Below, in pieces: positions 43,298-51,840 of a stretch of DNA of 53,547 bases. The position numbers and the translations under genes were made by a program. The DNA lies in assembly GCF_001262635.1 (NCBI RefSeq), contig NZ_JXYH01000027.1, positions 1 through 53,547 on the forward strand. Reading direction: 5' to 3'. The notes under the pieces were generated by a model, which had not been told where the DNA came from, ran no database searches, and saw only the letters and a list, made by a program, of their open reading frames with translations. Source of the DNA: Aestuariivita boseongensis (lineage in GTDB: Bacteria > Pseudomonadota > Alphaproteobacteria > Rhodobacterales > Rhodobacteraceae). How positions within the stretch are numbered: the first letter of the stretch is position 1; each line of letters begins with the position of its first letter.

Positions 43298-46214
43298 GCC
43301 CTCCTTCAGGGTCGAAAAACACAGGGTTCACCACTTCGCACAAGGTCTCGACCCCGCGGGCGTGATCGACCAGCTTGACGGTTTCACCGTATCGCTCCGG
43401 CCCGCGTTTCAGAAAACCCAGCGCGATATTCATCCCCAGTGTCGGCGAAAACGCCACGGACGTAACATAGCCCTGATCATTCACCCGCACCGGCGCGTCA
43501 CCGGGATTGAACAGATGCGCCCCGGCCGTGATCTGCTTGGCGGCCCCTGCGGGGCGCAACCCAACAAGGCGTTCGCGTTCGGGATCAACCAGACCGGGCC
43601 GGGCCGCCATGGTCTTGCCGATGCAATCCTTCTTGGCGGAAATCATCCGTTCCATCCCGATATCATAGGCGGTCGTACGGCCATGGATTTCGGAATGGGT
43701 GATAAAGCCCTTTTCCACGCGCAGAACGTTCAGCGCCTCCATCCCGTAGGCGCCACCGCCCATGGCTTCGGCGCGCGCCACCAGAAGCCGGAACAGGCTG
43801 TCGCCAAAGCGCGCGGGCACGGCCAGTTCATAGGCGTGCTCGCCCGAGAACGAGATGCGGAAAAGCCGCCCCGTAACACCGGCAACGGACACCTCTCCAC
43901 AGGCCATGAACGGCCAGTCGTCATCACTCAGGGACGTGTCCAGAAGCCCGTTCAGAAGCTCCCGCGATTTGGGGCCCGCAACGGCAAACTGCGCCCATTG
44001 CTCGGTGACCGAGATCAGGTGCACATCCCATTCGGGATGCAGCGCCTGGGTGACGAAATCCAGATGTTTCATCACCTGCCCCGCCGCAGCGGTGGTGGTG
44101 GTCATCACGTAATGATGCTCTCCCAGCCGCGCGGTGGTGCCGTCATCCATGACATGACCATCCTCACGCAGCATCAGCCCATAGCGGACACGCCCCAGTT
44201 TCAGCGTGGAAAACGTATTGGTATAAACGAAATCTAGCAGTCTGGCCGCATCCGGCCCTTGAATGTCGATCTTGCCCAGCGTAGAGACATCGCAGATGCC
44301 CACCGCATTGCGCACATAGCCCACCTCGCGGTCACAGGACTGCCGCCAGTTGGTTTCGCCAGCCTGCGGAAAATAGCTGGGCCTGTACCACAGCCCCGCC
44401 TCGATCAGTGGCGCTTTACGCTCTACCGTGGCGGCGTGAGAGGTCGTCTTGCGTTCTGGCGCAAACCCCTTGCCGGTGGCACCCGAACCCATCGCGGCAA
44501 TCGCCACGGGGGCATAGGGGGGCCGGAAGGTGGTTGTCCCGGTTTCGGGAATACCGCGTCCGGTGGCATCGGCCAGAATGGCCAGGGCCGCGACGTTTGA
44601 ATTTTTGCCCTGATCGGTCGCCATGCCCTGGGTCGTATAGCGCTTCATATGCTCGACCGACCGGAAGTTTTCGGTAGCCGCCTGTTTGACGTCCTTCACG
44701 GTCACGTCATTCTGAAAGTCCAGCCAGGCCCGCCCCTTGCCCGGCACATGCCACAGAGCGGTCAGGCGATAGGGATCATCCTCGGCCTTCGGCAGGTCGG
44801 CCGCTTTGGCCTTCTTGCCAAGATCTGCAGCCACGCGCGCCGCCACTTCCGCCCCTTCGCGCAGGCAGGCTGCGGTGGTCATGGTGCCGTTGCAGGCCCC
44901 GGCCACCTCCATCCCCGGAATGGCGCCGGGGGTCGGCACAAAGCTTTGGATATCCTCGCGCCATGTGGGCCGCCCGTTCATATGGCAGGTCAGATGAACC
45001 GTGGGGTTCCAGCCACCCGACATGGCCAGGCAATCGGTGGCGATCTTCTCCTCCCGTCCTCCGCTGCGGACGGTGATGCTTTCAAGCTGTTTGCGCCCGC
45101 TGCTGCCGGAGACAACCGCGCCTTTATAGATCGGTGCCTTGACGTCAACCGCCGCATCTGCGCGCGCGTCGATGACGGCGGACACATGGACCCCCGCCGC
45201 GATCAGGTCACGCGCGGTGCGATGGGCGTCATCGTTATTGCCAAAGACGGTGACCGCCTTGCCGGGGCTCACGCCATAGCGATTGAGATAGGTCCGCACC
45301 GCCCCCGCCGTCATGATGCCGGGCCGGTCGTTATTGGTGAAGGCAACGGGGCGCTCAAGCGCGCCAGCCGCCAGGATCGACCGCCTGGCAACGATGCGCC
45401 AGAAGGTTTCCAGCGGACGTTTCTCCGCGCGCGGCAGGTGATGGCCCACCCGTTCCAGCGCGCCATAGGTGCCTTGGTCGTATGCACCGGTAACCGTCGT
45501 GCGGCTCATCAGGCGGACATTGTCCATCGCCTGCAACTCATTCAGCACGCTGTCGACCCAATCCGGGCCGGGCATACCGTCGACCTCATGGCTTTCCGCC
45601 AGAAGCCGCCCCCCCATGCGCGCATCCTCATCGGCCAGGATCACGTCCAGACCCGCGCGTGCCGCCGTCAGCGCAGCCATCAGCCCCGCAGGCCCGGCGC
45701 CGATCACCAACAGATCGCAAAACGCCCAGGCGCGTTCATACCGGTCGCCATCCGGCTTGCCTGACAGCGCGCCAAGCCCGGCGGCACGACGGATCACAGG
45801 CTCATAAAGCTTTTCCCAGAACGCGCGCGGCCACATGAAGGTCTTGTAATAAAACCCCGCCCCCAGGAAAGGCGCGGCCAGATCGTTGACCGACAAAAGA
45901 TCAAAGCCCAGCGAAGGCCAGCGGTTCTGCGACTGCGCCTCAAGCCCCGGATAAATCTCTTGTACCGTGGCGCGCATATTGGGCTCCTGACCCACACCCG
46001 CGCCAACCGTGACCAATGCGTTGGGCTCTTCACTGCCTGCCGTCAGAACCCCGCGTGGGCGGTGGTATTTGAACGACCGCCCCATCAGCCGCACATCATT
46101 GGCCAGAAGGGCCGAGGCCAGCGTGTCGCCTGCGAACCCCTCATAGGCGATGCCGTCAAAGCGGAAAGTGACCGGGCTGTTGCGATCCACAAGCCCCCTG
46201 CCCTGAACCCTCAT
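43284..46214 (-). CDS. soxA: Sarcosine oxidase alpha subunit
   Basis: 976 residues. An N-terminal 2Fe-2S-like domain lacking cluster cysteines (FAGDTLASALLANDVRLMGR) is followed by a dinucleotide-binding domain (LLVIGAGPAGLMAALTAARA), a second nucleotide site, and a C-terminal tetrahydrofolate-binding GcvT-like domain (about 600-976; ISFSGEHAYELAVP, MEALNVLRVEKGFITHSEIH). It carries NAD and folate, and passes the methyl of sarcosine to 5,10-methylene-THF. Start ATG 46214 overlaps the soxD stop as ATGA. This is not the sulfur-oxidation soxA. Confidence 0.95.
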   Translation of the reverse strand: MRVQGRGLVDRNSPVTFRFDGIAYEGFAGDTLASALLANDVRLMGRSFKYHRPRGVLTAGSEEPNALVTVGAGVGQEPNMRATVQEIYPGLEAQSQNRWPSLGFDLLSVNDLAAPFLGAGFYYKTFMWPRAFWEKLYEPVIRRAAGLGALSGKPDGDRYERAWAFCDLLVIGAGPAGLMAALTAARAGLDVILADEDARMGGRLLAESHEVDGMPGPDWVDSVLNELQAMDNVRLMSRTTVTGAYDQGTYGALERVGHHLPRAEKRPLETFWRIVARRSILAAGALERPVAFTNNDRPGIMTAGAVRTYLNRYGVSPGKAVTVFGNNDDAHRTARDLIAAGVHVSAVIDARADAAVDVKAPIYKGAVVSGSSGRKQLESITVRSGGREEKIATDCLAMSGGWNPTVHLTCHMNGRPTWREDIQSFVPTPGAIPGMEVAGACNGTMTTAACLREGAEVAARVAADLGKKAKAADLPKAEDDPYRLTALWHVPGKGRAWLDFQNDVTVKDVKQAATENFRSVEHMKRYTTQGMATDQGKNSNVAALAILADATGRGIPETGTTTFRPPYAPVAIAAMGSGATGKGFAPERKTTSHAATVERKAPLIEAGLWYRPSYFPQAGETNWRQSCDREVGYVRNAVGICDVSTLGKIDIQGPDAARLLDFVYTNTFSTLKLGRVRYGLMLREDGHVMDDGTTARLGEHHYVMTTTTAAAGQVMKHLDFVTQALHPEWDVHLISVTEQWAQFAVAGPKSRELLNGLLDTSLSDDDWPFMACGEVSVAGVTGRLFRISFSGEHAYELAVPARFGDSLFRLLVARAEAMGGGAYGMEALNVLRVEKGFITHSEIHGRTTAYDIGMERMISAKKDCIGKTMAARPGLVDPERERLVGLRPAGAAKQITAGAHLFNPGDAPVRVNDQGYVTSVAFSPTLGMNIALGFLKRGPERYGETVKLVDHARGVETLCEVVNPVFFDPEGGRVRG

Positions 46215-46474
46215 CGTGCGACCTCCGCCGCCAGTTCCGAGCCGATGACCTCGTGGGTCACCGTGTTGCGCGTGACAACGATCCAGGCGCCGCAGCCGCC
46301 CTCGTGATACCACATGTCGCGGGTCTCACCCGCCGGGTTGTCGCGCAGATGCACATAGTCATCCCACGCCGCTTCCCCGGCCTCCGGATCGGGCCGATGC
46401 AGCGCCACATCGGCACCGCGATAGGAAAACTCGCGGCTGTCCCGCTCGCCACAGATCGGACAGGTGATCCTCAT
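46211..46474 (-). CDS. soxD: Sarcosine oxidase delta subunit
   Basis: 87 residues. A zinc-binding small subunit: CPICGERDSREFSYRG at the N-terminus and DMWYHEGGCGAWIVVTRNT near residue 60, giving three Cys and one His as zinc ligands. Overlaps soxA by four bases. Start ATG 46474. Confidence 0.95.
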   Translation of the reverse strand: MRITCPICGERDSREFSYRGADVALHRPDPEAGEAAWDDYVHLRDNPAGETRDMWYHEGGCGAWIVVTRNTVTHEVIGSELAAEVAR

Positions 46475-46484
46475 ACCCGCGCTC

Positions 46485-46515
46485 CTGCTTCTTCTTGCCT
46501 GTAAATACGGAATCC
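46485..46515 (-). repeat. Weak copy of the interspersed repeat arm, soxB-soxD gap
   Basis: On the minus strand a GGGATTCCGTATTTACAG stretch precedes GCAAGAAGAAGCAGGAGC. It has the GTATTT and AAGAAGCAG parts of the family seen at 6957, 18103 and 29488, with more changes. It fills most of the 53-base gap inside the sox operon. Confidence 0.5.
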
Positions 46516-46527
46516 CACGGCCAACCC

Positions 46528-47781
46528 TCAGTGCAAGTTATGCTGAGAGCCTGTGCCCTCTTCATCCATCAACCCGTACCCATCGCGGAAGCGATCCAGC
46601 CGGAATTTGGTGGCGTTGTCGTGATAGCGATCCGTGGCCATGAGATGCGCAAAGACATTGCCCGAGCCCGGCACCGCCTTGAACCCGCCGTAACACCAGC
46701 CGCAATTGAGATAGAGCCCCTCGATATGCGTCCGGTCGATGATGGGGGAGCCATCGGGCGACATATCCATGATCCCGCCCCAGGACCGCAGCACCCGCGC
46801 CTTGCCGATCATCGGCATCAGGGCCATGCCCGCCTCCATCACATGTTCGGCCATCGGCAGGTTCCCCCGCGCCGCGTAAGAGGCGTAGAAATCCAGATCG
46901 CCGCCGAAGACCAAACCGCCCTTGTCGGACTGGCTGATATAAAAGTGGCCCATGCCAAAGGTCACAACATGGTCGATGCAAGGCTTCAACCCCTCGGTCA
47001 CAAAGGCCTGAAGGATGTGGCTTTCAATCGGCAACCGCATCCCCGCCCTCGCCGCCACCTGCCCCGACCGGCCCGCGACAACAATCCCCACCTTCTTGGC
47101 CTTGATCGGTCCGCGAGAGGTCTGCACACCGATGACCTTACCACCTTCGATATCAATCCCGGTGACTTCGCAATTCTGCAGCAGGTCCACACCCCGGCTG
47201 TCGGCCCCCCGGGCAAAACCCCAGGCCACCGCATCGTGCCGCGCGGTTCCACCGCGCGGGTGATAAAGTCCGCCATAGACCGGAAACCGCGCATTGTCGT
47301 AATCCAGATAGGGCAGCATCTTCTTCACGCCTGCCCTGTCCAGAACGATCGCATCATCGCCCTGGTTGATCATCGAATTGGCCCGCCGCACCGCGTAGTC
47401 GCGCTGCCCGTCGGAATGGAACAGATTGATGATCCCGCGCTGGGAATGCATCACGTTGTAATTCAGATCCTCTTCCAGCCCTTCCCACAGTTTCAGCGAA
47501 TGGCTGTAGAACTCCGAATTGCCCGGCATGTTGTAATTCGCGCGCACAATCGTGGTGTTGCGCCCCACATTGCCGCCGCCGATATAGCCCTTCTCCAACA
47601 CCGCGATATTGCTCAGCCCGTGTTCCTTGGCCAGGTAATAGGCCGTGGCCAGCCCGTGCCCGCCGCCGCCAATGATCAGGATATCGTATTCGGATTTGGG
47701 CTCGGGATCGCGCCAATGGGGCGTCCATCCCTTGTTGCCGGTCAGACCCTCTTTGAGTATACGCAGCCCGGAAAATCGCAT
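46528..47781 (-). CDS. soxB: Sarcosine oxidase beta subunit
   Basis: 417 residues, the normal length. FAD-binding DAO fold with DILIIGGGGHGLATAYYLAK at 33-52. The histidine at 174 in LYHPRGGTARHD corresponds to the covalent FMN attachment site of the heterotetrameric enzyme. It oxidises sarcosine to glycine, formaldehyde and H2O2. Start ATG 47781; the frame opens upstream into the repeat-rich region without homology. First gene of soxBDAG; the THF genes glyA and purU that often follow are not in the window. Confidence 0.96.
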   Translation of the reverse strand: MRFSGLRILKEGLTGNKGWTPHWRDPEPKSEYDILIIGGGGHGLATAYYLAKEHGLSNIAVLEKGYIGGGNVGRNTTIVRANYNMPGNSEFYSHSLKLWEGLEEDLNYNVMHSQRGIINLFHSDGQRDYAVRRANSMINQGDDAIVLDRAGVKKMLPYLDYDNARFPVYGGLYHPRGGTARHDAVAWGFARGADSRGVDLLQNCEVTGIDIEGGKVIGVQTSRGPIKAKKVGIVVAGRSGQVAARAGMRLPIESHILQAFVTEGLKPCIDHVVTFGMGHFYISQSDKGGLVFGGDLDFYASYAARGNLPMAEHVMEAGMALMPMIGKARVLRSWGGIMDMSPDGSPIIDRTHIEGLYLNCGWCYGGFKAVPGSGNVFAHLMATDRYHDNATKFRLDRFRDGYGLMDEEGTGSQHNLH

Positions 47782-47811
47782 TGTCTTCACTCCCTGATCC
47801 GCCAATGGCGC

Positions 47812-47857
47812 CCCGCCCGGCTTTGCCATTGCTACCCGCCCGGCTTTGCCATTGCTA
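47812..47857. repeat. Perfect 23-bp tandem duplication
   Basis: CCCGCCCGGCTTTGCCAT followed by TGCTA, twice without a gap and with no mismatch (47812-47834, 47835-47857). It lies in the soxB leader, 31 bases before the start codon. Perfect identity points to a recent duplication or slippage event. Confidence 0.9.
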
Positions 47858-47932
47858 ACAGGGCTGGACAACACTGCCCAATCCCTTTTCGACAAATATT
47901 TGCCCCTCACCGACCGGTCCGCCGAAGGCTTG

Positions 47933-47954
47933 GGCGAATTTTCGAAAATTCGCC
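47933..47954. repeat. Third copy of the GAATTTTCGAAAATTC palindrome
   Basis: Perfect 22-bp palindrome with outer pairs GGC/GCC. Same core as 3217 and 3295. Confidence 0.85.
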
Positions 47955-47968
47955 TGGGACAGCCCCCT

Positions 47969-48000
47969 GCGATCCTTCCAAGGATCGCGTTTGCGCAAAC
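47969..48000. repeat. Two adjacent palindromes in the pyc leader
   Basis: GCGATCCTT-CC-AAGGATCGC (47969-47988, perfect 9-bp stem) directly followed by GTTTGCGCAAAC (47989-48000, perfect 12-bp palindrome). They lie 85 to 116 bases before pyc. Confidence 0.8.
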
Positions 48001-48084
48001 AATGGCAATTACCCAGTTCTACGTGTTTACGGGTTGGTGGAATCTCCATAATGATCGCCCCACCATGCCAAACCAGAGGCTGCC

Positions 48085-51000
48085 ATGACCGAATTCCGCA
48101 AAATCCTGATTGCCAACCGGGGCGAGATCGCCATCCGCGTGATGCGCGCCGCCAACGAAATGGGCAAGAAAACCGTCGCCGTCTTTGCCGAGGAGGACAA
48201 GCTGGGCCTCCACCGGTTCAAGGCGGACGAGGCTTACCGGATCGGCGAAGGCATGGGGCCGGTGGCCGCCTACCTTTCAATTGACGAGATGATCCGCGTG
48301 GCCAAGGAAAGCGGCGCGGATGCGATCCACCCGGGATACGGCCTTCTGTCTGAAAACCCCGATTTCGTGGATGCCTGCACCAAGAACGGCATCACCTTCA
48401 TCGGACCCAAGGCAGACACCATGCGCGCGCTGGGTGACAAGGCCAGCGCAAGGAAGGTCGCGATCGAGGCCGGTGTGCCCGTGATCCCTGCGACCGAAGT
48501 GCTGGGCGAAGATATGGACGCCATCCGCAAGGAGGCCGGCGAAATTGGCTATCCCCTGATGCTCAAAGCCTCCTGGGGCGGCGGCGGGCGCGGCATGCGG
48601 CCGATCAATTCGGAAGATGAACTTGAGGAAAAAGTCCTCGAAGGCCGCCGCGAGGCCGAAGCCGCCTTTGGCAATGGCGAAGGCTATCTGGAAAAGATGA
48701 TCACCCGCGCCCGCCATGTGGAGGTGCAGATCCTCGGCGACAAGCATGGTGGGATGTACCACCTTTTTGAACGCGACTGCTCGGTCCAGCGGCGCAACCA
48801 GAAAGTCGTCGAACGCGCCCCGGCCCCCTATCTGACCGAACTGCAGCGCGCCGAGATCTGCGAGCTGGGCTACAAGATCTGCAAGCATGTGAATTACGAA
48901 TGCGCGGGCACGGTCGAATTCCTGATGGATATGGAGACGAGCCAGTTCTACTTCATCGAAGTGAACCCCCGCGTGCAGGTCGAACATACCGTCACCGAGG
49001 AAGTGACCGGCATCGACATCGTGCAGGCACAGATCCTGATTGCCGAAGGCAAGACGATTGCCGAGGCCACCGGGAAACCCACACAGGACGATGTCACCCT
49101 GAACGGCCACGCGCTTCAGACCCGGATCACCACCGAAGACCCGCAAAACAACTTCATCCCCGATTACGGCCGCATCACTGCCTATCGCGAAGCCACCGGC
49201 ATGGGCATCCGTCTGGATGGCGGCACGGCTTACACCGGCGGCGTGATCACGCGGTATTACGACTCGCTTCTGACCAAAGTGACCGCCTGGGCCCCCACGC
49301 CTGAGATGGCGATTGCCCGGATGGACCGCGCCCTGCGTGAGTTTCGGATCAGGGGTGTGTCCACCAACATCGCCTTCGTGGAAAACCTGCTGAAACACCC
49401 GACATTCCTTGGCAATGAATACACGACCAAATTCATTGACGAGACGCCGGACCTTTTCCAGTTCTCCAAGCGCCGCGACCGCGGCACCAAGGTTCTGACC
49501 TATATCGCAGATATCACCGTGAACGGTCACCCCGAGGTCAAGGACCGTGCCCGTCCACCCGCCGATGTGAAAGAACCCAAGCCGCCGGCACGCAAAGCCG
49601 AACCGATGATGGGCACGCGCAACCTGCTGGAGCAGAAGGGGCCAGAGGCCGTCGCCGACTGGATGAAGAAACAGCGTCAGTTGTTGATCACCGACACCAC
49701 CATGCGCGACGGCCACCAAAGCTTGCTCGCCACCCGGATGCGGTCCATCGACATGATCCGCGTGGCCCCTGCCTATGCCGCGAACCTGCCGCAGCTCTTC
49801 TCGATGGAGTGCTGGGGCGGTGCGACCTTCGACGTGGCCTACAGGTTCCTGCAGGAATGCCCCTGGCAGCGCCTGCGCGACCTGCGCGAAGCCATGCCCA
49901 ACCTCATGACGCAAATGCTGCTGCGCGGCTCAAACGGGGTTGGGTATACCAATTACCCCGACAACGTGGTGCAGGAATTCGTGCGCGTCGCGGCCGAGAT
50001 AGGCGTGGATATCTTCCGCGTGTTCGACAGCCTCAACTGGGTCGAAAACATGCGCGTCGCGATGGATGCCGTGATCGACACCGGAAAGATCTGCGAAGGC
50101 ACAGTCTGCTATACCGGTGACATCATGGACCCGGACCGGGCCAAGTATGACCTGAAATACTATGTCGGCATGGCGAAAGAGCTGCGCGATGCAGGCGCCC
50201 ATGTCCTGGGCCTGAAGGACATGGCAGGCCTTCTGAAACCCGCGGCCGCCCGCATCCTGATCAAGGCGCTGAAGGAAGAGGTGGGCCTGCCCATCCACTT
50301 CCACACCCATGATACCGCAGGCGTAGCCACTGCAACGATCCTTGCCGCCTCCGAGGCTGGTGTGGACGCAGTCGATTGCGCCATGGACGCCCTGTCGGGC
50401 AACACCTCCCAAGCCACGCTGGGAACTGTGGTCGAAGCGCTGAAGAACACCGACCGTGACACCGGCCTTGATATCCGCGCCATCCGCGAGATCAGCGATT
50501 ACTGGGAAGCCGTGCGCGCCCATTACGCCGCCTTCGAGACGGGTCAGCAGGCCCCCTCCTCCGAGGTCTACCTGCATGAAATGCCGGGCGGGCAGTTCAC
50601 CAACCTCAAGGCGCAGGCCCGGTCGCTGGGTCTGGAAGAACGCTGGCACGAGGTCGCCCAGACCTATGCCGATGTGAACCAGATGTTCGGCGATATCGTG
50701 AAGGTGACCCCTTCGTCGAAAGTGGTGGGTGACATGGCGCTGATGATGGTCAGCCAGGGCCTGACCCGCGGTCAGGTCGAGGATCCGAAAACAGACGTGG
50801 CCTTCCCCGACAGCGTGATCGACATGATGCGCGGCAATCTGGGCCAGCCCCCGGGCGGGTTCCCGCAGGGCATCCTGCAAAAGGTGCTGAAGGACGAGGC
50901 GCCCAACACCGAACGCCCCGGCAAACACCTGCCCCCGGTCGATCTGGAGGCCACGCGGGCCGACCTGTCGGCCCAGCTTGAAGGCAAATCCGTCGATGAC

Positions 51001-51537
51001 GAGGATCTGAGCGGTTATCTGATGTATCCCAAGGTCTTCCTCGATTACATGGGACGTCACCGTACATATGGGCCTGTCCGCACGCTGCCCACCAAGACCT
51101 TCTTCTATGGCATGGAACCTGGTGAGGAGATCACGGCCGAAATCGACCCGGGCAAGACGCTGGAAATCCGCTGCCAGGCGGTGGGCGAAACGGATGACAA
51201 GGGCGAAGTGAAAGTGTTCTTCGAACTCAACGGCCAGCCGCGCGTGATCCGTGTGCCCAACCGTCTGGTCAAATCGACCACGGCCGCCAACCCCAAGGCC
51301 GAACTGGGCAATCCCAACCATGTCGGTGCCCCGATGCCGGGCGTTGTGGCAACCATCGCCGCGCAGGCCGGCAAAGAGGTGAAGGAAGGCGATCTGCTGC
51401 TGACCATCGAGGCGATGAAAATGGAAACCGGCATTCACGCCGAAAGGGATGCCGTGGTCAAAACGGTTTATGTCCAACCGGGCGGTCAGATCGACGCCAA
51501 GGATCTTCTGGTGGAATTCGAAGCGGCCGGAAACTGA
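48085..51537 (+). CDS. pyc: Pyruvate carboxylase
   Basis: 1150 residues, single-chain form. Order: biotin carboxylase domain (KILIANRGEIAIRVMRAANE, HPGYGLLSENPDF, KASWGGGGRGMR, EVNPRVQVEHTVTEE), carboxyltransferase domain from about 530 (TDTTMRDGHQSLLATRMRS, GLKDMAGLLKP, HFHTHDTAG), allosteric linker, and a C-terminal biotin carrier with EAMKMETG, biotinyl lysine K1112. It carboxylates pyruvate to oxaloacetate with ATP, refilling the TCA cycle. ATG 48085 is the usual MTEFRKILIANRGEIA start. Flanked on both sides by palindrome clusters, the downstream one overlapping its stop codon. Confidence 0.98.
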   Translation: MTEFRKILIANRGEIAIRVMRAANEMGKKTVAVFAEEDKLGLHRFKADEAYRIGEGMGPVAAYLSIDEMIRVAKESGADAIHPGYGLLSENPDFVDACTKNGITFIGPKADTMRALGDKASARKVAIEAGVPVIPATEVLGEDMDAIRKEAGEIGYPLMLKASWGGGGRGMRPINSEDELEEKVLEGRREAEAAFGNGEGYLEKMITRARHVEVQILGDKHGGMYHLFERDCSVQRRNQKVVERAPAPYLTELQRAEICELGYKICKHVNYECAGTVEFLMDMETSQFYFIEVNPRVQVEHTVTEEVTGIDIVQAQILIAEGKTIAEATGKPTQDDVTLNGHALQTRITTEDPQNNFIPDYGRITAYREATGMGIRLDGGTAYTGGVITRYYDSLLTKVTAWAPTPEMAIARMDRALREFRIRGVSTNIAFVENLLKHPTFLGNEYTTKFIDETPDLFQFSKRRDRGTKVLTYIADITVNGHPEVKDRARPPADVKEPKPPARKAEPMMGTRNLLEQKGPEAVADWMKKQRQLLITDTTMRDGHQSLLATRMRSIDMIRVAPAYAANLPQLFSMECWGGATFDVAYRFLQECPWQRLRDLREAMPNLMTQMLLRGSNGVGYTNYPDNVVQEFVRVAAEIGVDIFRVFDSLNWVENMRVAMDAVIDTGKICEGTVCYTGDIMDPDRAKYDLKYYVGMAKELRDAGAHVLGLKDMAGLLKPAAARILIKALKEEVGLPIHFHTHDTAGVATATILAASEAGVDAVDCAMDALSGNTSQATLGTVVEALKNTDRDTGLDIRAIREISDYWEAVRAHYAAFETGQQAPSSEVYLHEMPGGQFTNLKAQARSLGLEERWHEVAQTYADVNQMFGDIVKVTPSSKVVGDMALMMVSQGLTRGQVEDPKTDVAFPDSVIDMMRGNLGQPPGGFPQGILQKVLKDEAPNTERPGKHLPPVDLEATRADLSAQLEGKSVDDEDLSGYLMYPKVFLDYMGRHRTYGPVRTLPTKTFFYGMEPGEEITAEIDPGKTLEIRCQAVGETDDKGEVKVFFELNGQPRVIRVPNRLVKSTTAANPKAELGNPNHVGAPMPGVVATIAAQAGKEVKEGDLLLTIEAMKMETGIHAERDAVVKTVYVQPGGQIDAKDLLVEFEAAGN

Positions 51538-51634
51538 CGCAGTTTCCGGCTGGATTTTGACGCAAAATCCAAAGACAAGCCGATCGGGGTGAGAAACTGT
51601 GTCAGTTTCTCACCGGTTTTTGCGTCAAAAACCG
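51526..51634. repeat. Four consecutive hairpins with 5-base GACGC-type loops
   Basis: Hairpin 1, 51526-51550: 10-bp perfect stem, loop GACGC, containing the pyc TGA stop. Hairpin 2, 51551-51571: 8-bp stem, loop GACGC. Hairpin 3, 51588-51614: 11-bp stem, loop GTGTC. Hairpin 4, 51614-51634: 8-bp stem, loop GCGTC, the reverse complement of GACGC. Stem sequences differ but each pairs perfectly. They may terminate or protect the pyc mRNA. Confidence 0.85.
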
Positions 51635-51727
51635 TTATCTGCGCGCGCTGCAAATTTTTTCATCCCGCTTGCATTTTCCACTTGAAGCCCGGCGCGCGGA
51701 TCAGTATCTCCGCCTCACCCAATGGAC

Positions 51728-51802
51728 GCGGGCGTAGCTCAGGGGTAGAGCATTACCTTGCCAAGGTAAGGGTCGTGAGTTCGAATCTCATCGCCCGCTC
51801 CA
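51728..51802 (+). tRNA. tRNA-Gly (GCC)
   Basis: 75 bases with encoded CCA. Acceptor GCGGGCG/CGCCCGC, D stem GCTC/GAGC, anticodon stem TTACC/GGTAA around TTGCCAA (anticodon GCC), T stem GTGAG/CTCAT with one weak pair, loop TTCGAAT, discriminator T. Confidence 0.97.
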
Positions 51803-51840
51803 AAAATTCTCAGGACATTTGCGATTTTAGCGATCGGGCT

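Larger units (their letters stand above)
47782..48084. other. Divergent soxB-pyc intergenic region
   Basis: 303 bases between divergent soxB and pyc, without a credible gene. It holds a 23-bp tandem duplication (47812-47857) and three palindromes in a row (47933-48000). Promoters for both genes should lie here but no convincing -35/-10 pair could be picked by eye. Confidence 0.6.

Noticed and set aside
43284-47781. Reading the sox genes as sulfur oxidation
   Set aside because: Domains (DAO-type FAD fold, THF-binding GcvT domain, small zinc subunit) and the order B-D-A-G are those of heterotetrameric sarcosine oxidase; no thiosulfate-oxidation motif is present.
47812-47857. Tandem duplication as a start of a CRISPR array
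   Set aside because: The two 23-bp units abut without a spacer and there are no cas genes.
46495-48051. Plus-strand open frame of 518 codons across soxB
   Set aside because: Antisense shadow of soxB that continues through palindromes and the tandem duplication.
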